A stretch of DNA of 33,761 nt from contig JAFLUK010000003.1 of the NCBI GenBank assembly GCA_022508865.1, forward strand, positions 1 through 33,761, read 5' to 3'. The stretch comes from Oscillospiraceae bacterium. GTDB lineage: Bacteria; Bacillota; Clostridia; Oscillospirales; Acutalibacteraceae. The translations under genes and the position numbers were made by a program. The notes beneath the pieces were generated by a model. The model made no database searches and was not told where the DNA came from. It saw nothing but the letters and a program-made list of their open reading frames with translations. Within the stretch, counting starts at the first letter, position 1; each line of letters begins with the position of its first letter. Positions 26,367-33,761 of the stretch are shown piece after piece.

Positions 26367-26516
26367 ATGGGAACAATAGTAGTTGGTACTGTTACAGCGG
26401 CAGTGGTTATAGCAGCCATTGTAACTATGACGAAAAATAAGAAAAAAGGCAAAACAGCTTGCGGATGCGGATGCACAAGCTGTCCGATGCAAGGAAGCTG
26501 TCATAGTAAAAAATAA
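26367..26516 (+). CDS. FeoB-associated Cys-rich membrane protein
   Basis: 49 aa, not in the ORF track: MGTIVVGTVTAAVVIAAIVTMTKNKKKGKTACGCGCTSCPMQGSCHSKK; RBS GAGAAAAGGA; N-terminal TM then CGCGCxxC; 24 bp after feoB. Confidence 0.85.
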   Translation: MGTIVVGTVTAAVVIAAIVTMTKNKKKGKTACGCGCTSCPMQGSCHSKK

Positions 26517-26564
26517 AAACTGCACAATCAGGTTAATAAAGAAAAGTGCTTGATTTATAAAAAA

Positions 26565-26593
26565 AACCGTCCGGATTACAAATCCTGACGGTT
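26565..26593 (+). terminator. Terminator of feo operon
   Basis: AACCGTCCGGATT-aca-AATCCTGACGGTT, one mismatch, followed by ATTACTTTT. Confidence 0.7.
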
Positions 26594-26662
26594 ATTACTT
26601 TTGCAAGAGTTTATCGTTTGTTTTCAATTTGCATTGTGCAGAAAAATTATTCTAAATAATAA

Positions 26663-26682
26663 GAGGGCGGTTTTCCGCCCTC
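26663..26682 (-). terminator. Terminator of YARHG lipoprotein gene
   Basis: GAGGGCGG-TTTT-CCGCCCTC perfect 8-bp GC-rich stem followed on the minus strand by TTATTATTT. Confidence 0.7.
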
Positions 26683-26696
26683 AAACAGTTGCTTTA

Positions 26697-27266
26697 TTAT
26701 CTGTACTTTGCCAGAAAGTCTTTGTTATACTTTTCGTAGTAATTAAAGCTGCTTTCTGCCTCTGCATCGCTTGTGGTTGTGCCCTTGTACCATGACTGGC
26801 TTTCATAATAAGCTTTGATGGACGGAGTTTTGAAAATATAGCCGTGATGTGCATAGATATCGTTGATTACACTCTGAACAGTATCGGCAGAAACCCCTGC
26901 AACGTCACTTTCTGTAAATTTTCTTGAAGCTGCCTGGGAATAGCTTATGCCGCCTGAATAGTCGGACTGTGTTGCAGGCGCAACATATTCTGTGGTGGGT
27001 GCTACATATTCTGTGGTTGGCGCTACATACTTTGTAGTAGGAGCAGTAGTTGTAATTTTCTTTGGCTTTGTTGTTTTTTGTGTTGTAGATGTTTTGTCCT
27101 TAAATGAGAATGTAACGGATTCACTTATGGAAACAGTAGGCTCCTTATAGGTGATTTCTGTTGTTGGTTGTGTTTCGTCGCTATTGCCGAAAAGTTCACA
27201 GCCTGTAAAGGTCAGAAGCCCTGCAAAGATTGTCATGATTAAAAGAATTATACAAGATTTCTTCAT
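26697..27266 (-). CDS. YARHG domain lipoprotein
   Basis: Lipoprotein signal MKKSCIILLIMTIFAGLLTFTGC; Thr/Pro linker with YVAPTTE repeats; C-terminal NDIYAHHGYIFKTPSIKAYYESQSWY YARHG motif. Confidence 0.82.
   Translation of the reverse strand: MKKSCIILLIMTIFAGLLTFTGCELFGNSDETQPTTEITYKEPTVSISESVTFSFKDKTSTTQKTTKPKKITTTAPTTKYVAPTTEYVAPTTEYVAPATQSDYSGGISYSQAASRKFTESDVAGVSADTVQSVINDIYAHHGYIFKTPSIKAYYESQSWYKGTTTSDAEAESSFNYYEKYNKDFLAKYR
26980..27042 (-). repeat. Three tandem 21-bp units encoding (Y/K)VAPTTE
   Basis: GCAACATATTCTGTGGTGGGT / GCTACATATTCTGTGGTTGGC / GCTACATACTTTGTAGTAGGA. Confidence 0.8.
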
Positions 27267-27493
27267 AATTAATCTCCCTCTTTTGTGTGTTGTTTAGCAT
27301 AATGTTTTTGTGTATAAAATATCTATACACACATACTTTAACAAATTCCGAAAATATAGTCAATATTTAAAGCGAATTGTTCCAAAAATGTAATTATTTT
27401 TGTAAATATGTGATATTAGGTGATTTTTTGAAATTTATGTGATATAATGTACCTTATACAAATTATAAATAACTTTGCCGAGAGGTGTTTTTA

Positions 27494-28849
27494 TTGAATA
27501 TAATTGTTATTGGTGCCGGAAAAATAGGTAAGGCGCTGACAAAAAGTCTTAGGGAAGAGGGTCACGACGTAGTTGTTGTGGATATTAGCGAGCAAAGAGT
27601 TGACAGAATTGTGGAGGAGCAGGACGTCAACGGTATTTGCGGAAACGGCACACACTGTGATGTGCTTAAGGAAGCAGGTGTACACAACGCTTACCTCGTT
27701 ATAGCCTCGACATTTTCTGACGAAATCAACATTCTTTGTTGTATCATCGCAAGGAAAATGGGCGCACGCCACGCAATTGCAAGGGTAAGAGGTCCGGAAT
27801 ATGTGCGTCAATTTGACTTTATGAAAAACGATTTAAAGATTTCTATGATGGTAAATCCTGACATGAGTGTTGCCACAGAAATTTCAAGAATACTGAAATT
27901 TCCTGCCGCCGCCAGCTACGAAACCTTTGCTAACGGCAAAATTGATATGATAGAGGTAGCTGTTAAAAGCGGTAATGTAATAATTGACAAGCCTGTAAGA
28001 GAAATTTCTCAAATTTACGGCAACAAGTTCCTTATTTGTGCCGTAAGAAGAGGAGAAGAGGTTTTCATTCCAAAGGGAGATTTTGTAATCAGGGAAAAGG
28101 ACAGCATTTATATTTCGGGCCCTCATAAATCAGTGGTGAACATACTCAAGGATATGGGTATGATGAAAAACAGAATAAAAAGTGTTATGATAATCGGCGG
28201 CTCGAGAATTGCCCATTATCTTACAATGATTTTGATAAAGGCAGGTATGGATGTTACCATTATTGAGAAAAACAGCGAAAGGTGTAGATTCCTTTCGGAT
28301 AATCTGTCTGATGCAAGAATTGTTCTTGGAAATTCCGCAGACCACAATCTTCTCATTGAGGAGGGCATTGACAAGTGCGATGCTGTGGTAACTGTTACCG
28401 ACAGTGATGAGGCAAACTTCCTTGTTTCTATGTATGCCCAGACTTTTGAAGTTAAAAAACTGGTTACAAAAATTAACGAGCCGGAGTTTTTCCAGCTTTA
28501 TAACAAGATTATGGGAGAGAGTGCAATATCCTTAAGTCAGGTAACCTCCGCCACAATAACAAAATATCTCAGGTCGAAAATGAATGTTAACGGTGACGAA
28601 ATGAAGTCGCTGTATAAACTGATGCAGGGCAAAATTGAAGCTATTGAATTTATTGCTCCGTCTGACGCAGACTATCTTTCCAAGCCTATCCATACACTGA
28701 AATTCAGAAAAGATGTACTCATTGCCGCAATCAGCAGAAAGAGGAAGATTTTCTTCCCCACAGGTGATGATATGATAGAAGCAGGAGATAGTGTAATAAT
28801 AGTAACAAAGGGTAGTGCAATCCGTTCACTAAAGGATATTTTTGTATGA
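27494..28849 (+). CDS. trkA: Trk potassium transport system NAD-binding protein TrkA
   Basis: Two RCK_N repeats (IIVIGAGKIGKALTKSLREEGHDVVVVD; VMIIGGSRIAHYLTMILIKAGMDVTIIEK) and RCK_C; TTG 27494 start preferred after RBS GAGAGG (ORF extends to 27485). Confidence 0.93.
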   Translation: MNIIVIGAGKIGKALTKSLREEGHDVVVVDISEQRVDRIVEEQDVNGICGNGTHCDVLKEAGVHNAYLVIASTFSDEINILCCIIARKMGARHAIARVRGPEYVRQFDFMKNDLKISMMVNPDMSVATEISRILKFPAAASYETFANGKIDMIEVAVKSGNVIIDKPVREISQIYGNKFLICAVRRGEEVFIPKGDFVIREKDSIYISGPHKSVVNILKDMGMMKNRIKSVMIIGGSRIAHYLTMILIKAGMDVTIIEKNSERCRFLSDNLSDARIVLGNSADHNLLIEEGIDKCDAVVTVTDSDEANFLVSMYAQTFEVKKLVTKINEPEFFQLYNKIMGESAISLSQVTSATITKYLRSKMNVNGDEMKSLYKLMQGKIEAIEFIAPSDADYLSKPIHTLKFRKDVLIAAISRKRKIFFPTGDDMIEAGDSVIIVTKGSAIRSLKDIFV

Positions 28850-30294
28850 ATTACAGAGCAGTAGTAAATATATTGGGCAAAATTATGTTTATAGAGGGTG
28901 CGCTTATGACCCTGCCGCTGATTGTTGCCCTTATATACGGAGAAACAAATACATATATGGCTTTTACAATTCCTATTCTGGCGCTGCTGGGAGTAGGCTT
29001 GCTTTTCGGCTTTAAAAGTCCAAAGAACAAGCTTCTCCGAGCCAAGGAGGGTTTTGTAATATGCGGTCTTGCATGGATACTTATGTCCCTTTTCGGCTGT
29101 ATTCCCTTTGTTATATCCGGAATGATACCAAATTATCTTGATGCATTTTTTGAAACAGTGTCGGGATTTACCACAACAGGGTCAACAATAATGACAAAGA
29201 TAGAGGGCAATCCCTTTGGTCTGCTTTTCTGGAGAAGCTTTACCCACTGGATTGGCGGTATGGGCGTTATTACCTTCCTGATGGCTGTTGTGCCACAGGG
29301 TGACGGACAGTCAATGCACCTGATGCGTGCAGAAGTTCCCGGCCCAAAAGCAGGCAAGATAGTAAGCAAAATGACAGACACCGTAAGAATTTTGTATATT
29401 ATCTACTTTGTACTGACAGCCTTGGAAATTGTTTTTCTTATGTTCTCGGGTATTGGATTCTATCACAGTGTGGTAACATCATTTGCAACAGCAGGCACGG
29501 GCGGCTTCTCTGTTAAGGATGCATCCATTGCAGGGTATCACAATGCATATGTTGAGTATGTTGTGGCAACCTTTATGCTGCTTTTCGGTGTTAATTTCAG
29601 CCTTTATTTCTTTATGATTTTACGGAAGTTCAAATCTGTCATAAAGGACGAAGAGCTTTGGGTTTATCTGGGTATAATTGCGGTTTCCATAGCTGTGATT
29701 ATGCTGAATCTGATGTACACCACAGATACAACAGGAGAAAAGGCGTTCAGAGACTCTTACTTTACGGTAACGGCTATTGTCAGTACAACAGGTTTTGTCA
29801 CTGCGGACTTTGAGCAGTGGTCAATCCTGCTTAAAACAATCATTGTCACTTTAATGTTTGTTGGTGGTATGGCAGGCTCAACAGGCGGCGGAATCAAGGT
29901 TTCACGAGTAATGCTGTATTTTAAGCAGATGATAAGCGACATTAAGCAAATGCTTAACCCAAGGCAGGTAATGGGTGTGCGTGTAAACAAAAAGAGTGTG
30001 GATTCCAGTGTGCTTAAAGGAATAAACACCTATCTTGTTATTTATGTGTTTATCATAATTTTCAGCACAGTGATTATCAGTATTGAGGGAGAAAGCCTTG
30101 TTACCAATTTTACAGCGGTTGTTTCCTGTTTTAATAATATAGGTCCCGGTATGGAAAGCATTGGCGCAACAGAGAACTTTGCGCACCTTGGGGTGCTGAC
30201 AAAGATTATACTTTGCTTTGATATGCTTGCCGGACGTTTGGAAATTTTCCCAATGATGATTTTACTTGTTCCTTCCACTTGGAAAAGACATTAA
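28846..30294 (+). CDS. trkH: TrkH family potassium uptake protein
   Basis: 482 aa polytopic; selectivity-loop motifs SGFTTTGST, ATAGTGGFS, STTGFVTADF; 4-bp ATGA overlap with trkA. Confidence 0.94.
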   Translation: MNYRAVVNILGKIMFIEGALMTLPLIVALIYGETNTYMAFTIPILALLGVGLLFGFKSPKNKLLRAKEGFVICGLAWILMSLFGCIPFVISGMIPNYLDAFFETVSGFTTTGSTIMTKIEGNPFGLLFWRSFTHWIGGMGVITFLMAVVPQGDGQSMHLMRAEVPGPKAGKIVSKMTDTVRILYIIYFVLTALEIVFLMFSGIGFYHSVVTSFATAGTGGFSVKDASIAGYHNAYVEYVVATFMLLFGVNFSLYFFMILRKFKSVIKDEELWVYLGIIAVSIAVIMLNLMYTTDTTGEKAFRDSYFTVTAIVSTTGFVTADFEQWSILLKTIIVTLMFVGGMAGSTGGGIKVSRVMLYFKQMISDIKQMLNPRQVMGVRVNKKSVDSSVLKGINTYLVIYVFIIIFSTVIISIEGESLVTNFTAVVSCFNNIGPGMESIGATENFAHLGVLTKIILCFDMLAGRLEIFPMMILLVPSTWKRH

Positions 30295-30310
30295 TATTTA
30301 TAAAATTTAT

Positions 30311-30340
30311 CCCCCAAGATTAAGAAAGTAATCTTGGGGG
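30311..30340 (+). terminator. Terminator after trkH
   Basis: CCCCCAAGATTA-agaaag-TAATCTTGGGGG perfect 12-bp stem followed by TAATTTTAT. Confidence 0.85.
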
Positions 30341-30357
30341 TAATTTTATGTCATATT

Positions 30358-32157
30358 CTATTTTACAGTTGATGGATTTGTTGTCTTTTGAGAAATATTT
30401 GAACTTACCTCATAGTCTGTAATTCCTCTGCCTGTGTTGGGGTTCATTGCGGAGAACACCTCGTCAAAGGCAAAGAGCATAATCAGCGCAATGCAAATTG
30501 GTATTGCGGCCTTTAATCTGATTTTTCTAAAGGCATTGTCAAGCAGCGGAGCAATAAGATAAACTATTGCAATGCCGCCAAAGGCAAAGAGCAGCAGCCC
30601 TTCAGCACAAATTCTTCCGTTAAGGTTAAGAAAATATCCTGTGTAATCCCACCAGCGTTGTCCGTTATGTGTTTTTTCAAGAAAAAGAGCAGTAAAATAT
30701 TCCACAAATCCGCAAAGCACAAATGCAGAAATAAACTCAAGCAGGGGCTTACCCCTGAACTTGTTAAGCAATAGCAGTATCAAGATTGAGCCGCTGCCAT
30801 ATATAGGCAACCATGGTCCGTGAAGAACTCCCCTGTTCACAAATATTCCGTGTTGAATATAGGAGAAGCAAACCTCCCATATCCAGCCTACAAAGGAAAG
30901 GGTAAAGAACATAAGAATAATTGAGGTTATGGAGTAGTGACGCATATAGTGGATATGCTCGTTTGCCTGTTTTCTGTCTTTTTTAAACAGAGGATTAAGT
31001 CTGTGAGGATAGACCTTTTGTTCAATTGCATCTTTAAAGGATTTAATTTTCAGTCTTCTTTCCTCTTGTTGGTTATAAAGCTTTTCCTGCTCATTGTAAG
31101 AGGGAACAATGCCAAAGAAATTTACCATAAATTTCCCAAACCCTTTTCTCTTCTTTAGGGGTGGCAAAGGCTTGTTTATCAAAACCATTACATCACTGTA
31201 TTTTTCGTTAATAGCAGTTCTTGCTGCTTTTTTATAAAGATAGACGTCATTGAGCAAATGGATGTTTTCAATTTTTTTCTTTTTGGACAGATTTCTGATA
31301 TGTTCATAATATCTGCAATAGCAACATTCCTTATAGGGATTGGTGTAAAAAATATTCAGAATTCCCAAAGTGATAATACCCAAAAAATCCCAGCCCCAAA
31401 AGGACAGTTGCAAAACAAAGCACTCCCACTTGTGTCCGTCCATCATTTTTCTGGAGAGAGTAATCGCCTTGTTTGGAGATATATCGGGATTCTCGGCAAC
31501 AATGTAGGGAACAAGGAAATAGGAATAGTACTTAATAATACCACCGATAATGGTCAAGCTCCAAAGTATTTTGTATAAAATGGTGACAAAAAGCGTAAGG
31601 GCAGGCTTAATCAACTTTCTTACACTTAAGAGAAAAGCAAATCTGCTGAAGGACAGGCTTTTGTAATGCTGTCCTTCCAAAAAGACTCGTCGGTATGCAA
31701 CTCGGTAGTTGTTCTCAATAAATATACCCGCAAGGGATATAAGAATCAGGCTTATAGAGAAAAACAGTATGGTATAGGGACTGTCCGATCCCGAAAAGGT
31801 CTGTATGGTTTTAAAGATTTTCAGATATATAGAACCGGAGTGCAACCATTTGATTGCAGAGGCAAACACACCTTCCTTGTAACCTACCTCAAGACCGTGA
31901 ATGTTGGTATTGTTATTCTCTTTATTATGAAAAAAATCCTCTGACATACTTTCTGCATCGTCAAAATTACCTTGCAAAAGATTTTGTATAATGAGGGTAG
32001 AGTTAGATTGGGTTGGAGTGGTAATTGTTTCTATTTGAACAAGGGTCAGGGCAAAGTCTGCACCAAGGAAGGAAGTAATCAAGCAGGCGATTACAAAAAT
32101 CCAGTAGTGGCGTTTAACCCCCTTTTTTCCCTGCGCTTTCAATTCTTTTCTATTCAC
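30358..32157 (-). CDS. Membrane fusion protein: DUF975-like N-terminus plus putative ABC-transporter type IV permease domain (PF06541-like)
   Basis: N-terminus VNRKELKAQGKKGVKRHYWIFVIACLI; C-terminus SFVGWIWEVCFSYIQHGIFVNRGVLHGPWLPIYGSGSILILLLL...WWDYTGYFLNLNGRICAEGLLLFAFGG. GTG start at 32157 chosen because AGGAGG lies 8 nt upstream. Confidence 0.78.
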   Translation of the reverse strand: MNRKELKAQGKKGVKRHYWIFVIACLITSFLGADFALTLVQIETITTPTQSNSTLIIQNLLQGNFDDAESMSEDFFHNKENNNTNIHGLEVGYKEGVFASAIKWLHSGSIYLKIFKTIQTFSGSDSPYTILFFSISLILISLAGIFIENNYRVAYRRVFLEGQHYKSLSFSRFAFLLSVRKLIKPALTLFVTILYKILWSLTIIGGIIKYYSYFLVPYIVAENPDISPNKAITLSRKMMDGHKWECFVLQLSFWGWDFLGIITLGILNIFYTNPYKECCYCRYYEHIRNLSKKKKIENIHLLNDVYLYKKAARTAINEKYSDVMVLINKPLPPLKKRKGFGKFMVNFFGIVPSYNEQEKLYNQQEERRLKIKSFKDAIEQKVYPHRLNPLFKKDRKQANEHIHYMRHYSITSIILMFFTLSFVGWIWEVCFSYIQHGIFVNRGVLHGPWLPIYGSGSILILLLLNKFRGKPLLEFISAFVLCGFVEYFTALFLEKTHNGQRWWDYTGYFLNLNGRICAEGLLLFAFGGIAIVYLIAPLLDNAFRKIRLKAAIPICIALIMLFAFDEVFSAMNPNTGRGITDYEVSSNISQKTTNPSTVK

Positions 32158-32280
32158 TGAAATTCCTCCTGAAATTTCCAAAAATACAAATCAAAGGATA
32201 TTATTTTTAATTGTAACCGTCTGCAAAATATGATATAATATAACACAATATAACAAATTTCGCAGATTGGAGTATAATAT

Positions 32281-33480
32281 ATGATAGCTATCTTTATTGC
32301 ACCCTTTTATCTTCTTGTATGCGGATATATTTTAACACGATTTTTCAAGACAGCTGCCTGTTGTCATTCCTATGCAGATAAAAAGAGAATCAAAATTCCT
32401 GCAACAGTTTTGTTCGGTATTTTGGCTTTTTCACCACTTATAGCTTTTTTTCTCCCCTATCACACAACTGCAAGAAAAATTGCCCAGCTTGTAAATGCCT
32501 ATTGGTTTGGAGCAATTCTTTATATTTTGCTGATAACGGTAATAAGTCAGCTGATTTCCCTGTTTCTCCGACGAGTAATTAAGGTAGTTCCAAATGATTT
32601 TTTCAAAAGAAAAAAAGTTAGCTTTGTTTGTCTTTTTCTGTCACTTATTACTGTGCTGTCTGTATGCGGCTATGGCTTTTACAATGCAAGGAACATTCAG
32701 CTTTCGGAATACTCCGTAAGCATAAATAAAAATGCAGGGAATATAAAAAAGCTGAAAATTGCTCTGATTGCCGATTTGCACATAGGCTACAGCATTGGGC
32801 TTGACCATATTAAAAAAACCGTTGAAATGGTAAACAGCCAAAAGCCTGACCTTGTTTGTATTGCAGGGGATATTTATGACAATGATTTTAACGCAATACA
32901 GGACCCTGACGCTATTGCCAATGAGCTTGCAAAAATGAAAAGCACCTATGGTTCATATGCCTGCTGGGGTAATCATGATGTAGATGAAAAAATCCTTGCA
33001 GGATTTACCTTTGGCGGGGACAAAACCTATAGCCGAAGCAGGGATATTGAGGACTTTATGAAAAAGGCAAATATAAAAACCCTTTCCGACGAAACAGTCC
33101 TTGTAAATAACAGTTTCTATATTTCAGGCAGACTTGACAGCTCAAAGCCTGTTACAGACAGTGGAGAGAGAAAAACTCCTGATGAACTGCTAAAGGATTT
33201 GGACAAATCAAAGCCTGTTGTGGTGCTCTATCACGAGCCTGACCAGCTTGAAGAATTATCAAAGGCAGGAACAGATTTGCTGCTTTGCGGACACACTCAC
33301 GACGGACAGCTGTTCCCCGGAAATATAGTAACAAGACTAAAATGGGAAAATGCCGCAGGCTACCTGAAAAAGGGCGATATGCACAATATTGTAACTTCAG
33401 GGGTAGGTGTTTGGGGTCCCTTTATGCGTGTGGGCACAAAAGCCGAGGTTGTTTCAATTAATGTAACCTTCAGTAAGTAG
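32281..33480 (+). CDS. Membrane-anchored metallophosphoesterase
   Basis: IADLHIG, CIAGDIYDN, CWGNHD, LYHEPDQ, LLCGHTHDGQ motifs; N-terminal TM helices. Confidence 0.93.
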   Translation: MIAIFIAPFYLLVCGYILTRFFKTAACCHSYADKKRIKIPATVLFGILAFSPLIAFFLPYHTTARKIAQLVNAYWFGAILYILLITVISQLISLFLRRVIKVVPNDFFKRKKVSFVCLFLSLITVLSVCGYGFYNARNIQLSEYSVSINKNAGNIKKLKIALIADLHIGYSIGLDHIKKTVEMVNSQKPDLVCIAGDIYDNDFNAIQDPDAIANELAKMKSTYGSYACWGNHDVDEKILAGFTFGGDKTYSRSRDIEDFMKKANIKTLSDETVLVNNSFYISGRLDSSKPVTDSGERKTPDELLKDLDKSKPVVVLYHEPDQLEELSKAGTDLLLCGHTHDGQLFPGNIVTRLKWENAAGYLKKGDMHNIVTSGVGVWGPFMRVGTKAEVVSINVTFSK

Positions 33481-33574
33481 CCTATTAGTAATTCATTATT
33501 AAAAATTGGATACATAACTTGCCTGAAGATTAATCGTTTTTCTAAAGTATTATCTATTATAAACTATGAAAAAT

Positions 33575-33607
33575 ATCAGGTCAACAAAAAATAAAATTAT
33601 ACCTGAT
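33575..33607 (+). terminator. Weak candidate terminator after metallophosphoesterase
   Basis: ATCAGGT ... ACCTGAT then TTTTTC; long AT-rich loop. Confidence 0.4.
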
Positions 33608-33643
33608 TTTTCTACAAAATATTGTTGAAATCAAATTAAAAAG

Positions 33644-33669
33644 GAGCTTGCCCAACCATGAGCAAGCTC
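33644..33669 (-). terminator. Terminator of the truncated minus-strand gene at window end
   Basis: GAGCTTGC ... GCAAGCTC stem followed on the minus strand by CTTTTTAATTT. Confidence 0.7.
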
Positions 33670-33688
33670 TCTGTGTTTTTTGATATAA

Positions 33689-33761
33689 TTATACAAATTT
33701 TACAGATGTGCCTGTTACAAGAATTTCTGCTGCACCCTGCATAACAGACGAACTGGAAAAC
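33689..33761 (-). CDS. C-terminal fragment of YbjQ/UPF0145-like heavy-metal-binding-domain protein (runs off window)
   Basis: Minus-strand frame ends FSSSSVMQGAAEILVTGTSVKFV-stop, like the YbjQ C-terminus (…RxxxS…EILAYGTAV.V). Confidence 0.6.
   Translation of the reverse strand, partial: FSSSSVMQGAAEILVTGTSVKFV

Noticed and set aside
1-33761. Prophage, transposon, integrase or genomic island
   Set aside because: No integrase, transposase, phage structural genes, tRNA attachment site or terminal repeats were seen; the genes look like core chromosomal content.

Overview
AT-rich, chromosome-like segment that reads as an anaerobic Firmicute (Clostridia, Ruminococcus-type; inferred from a dockerin-bearing pullulanase, spoVAE, FeoAB and GGGtGRT genes). 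About 28 protein genes are supportable, with no rRNA, tRNA, CRISPR array or mobile element seen. The left half holds a BspA-type LRR membrane protein, an AEC transporter, a LOG-family protein, a small proteasome-beta-like Ntn hydrolase candidate, a secreted type I pullulanase with an internal dockerin, a sirtuin, L-lactate dehydrogenase, a CLC-F-like antiporter, a HAD phosphatase, and a minus-strand Nif11-like peptide / AEC transporter / WYL regulator gene set. The middle holds a Lys/Ala-rich DUF6465-like protein, an IscU-like + GGGtGRT gene pair, and a GldA/GldF/GldG + DUF4340 ABC locus. The right half holds an orphan spoVAE followed by a class-3 lipase-like gene, a feoA-feoB-small Cys-rich protein operon with three identical-architecture operators, a YARHG lipoprotein, trkA-trkH, a DUF975 + PF06541 membrane fusion, a metallophosphoesterase, and a truncated YbjQ-like gene at the edge. 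The strongest leads are: (1) the 200-aa protein whose Ser1/Asp17/Arg19/Lys33 spacing after Met removal matches the proteasome active site; (2) the Nif11-like peptide gene abutting an AEC transporter and WYL regulator; (3) the uncharacterised IscU-like/GGGtGRT pair; (4) the three RGTTAG-N6-CTAACY inverted repeats in the feo operon. All family calls come from reading motifs by eye; no database search was run.
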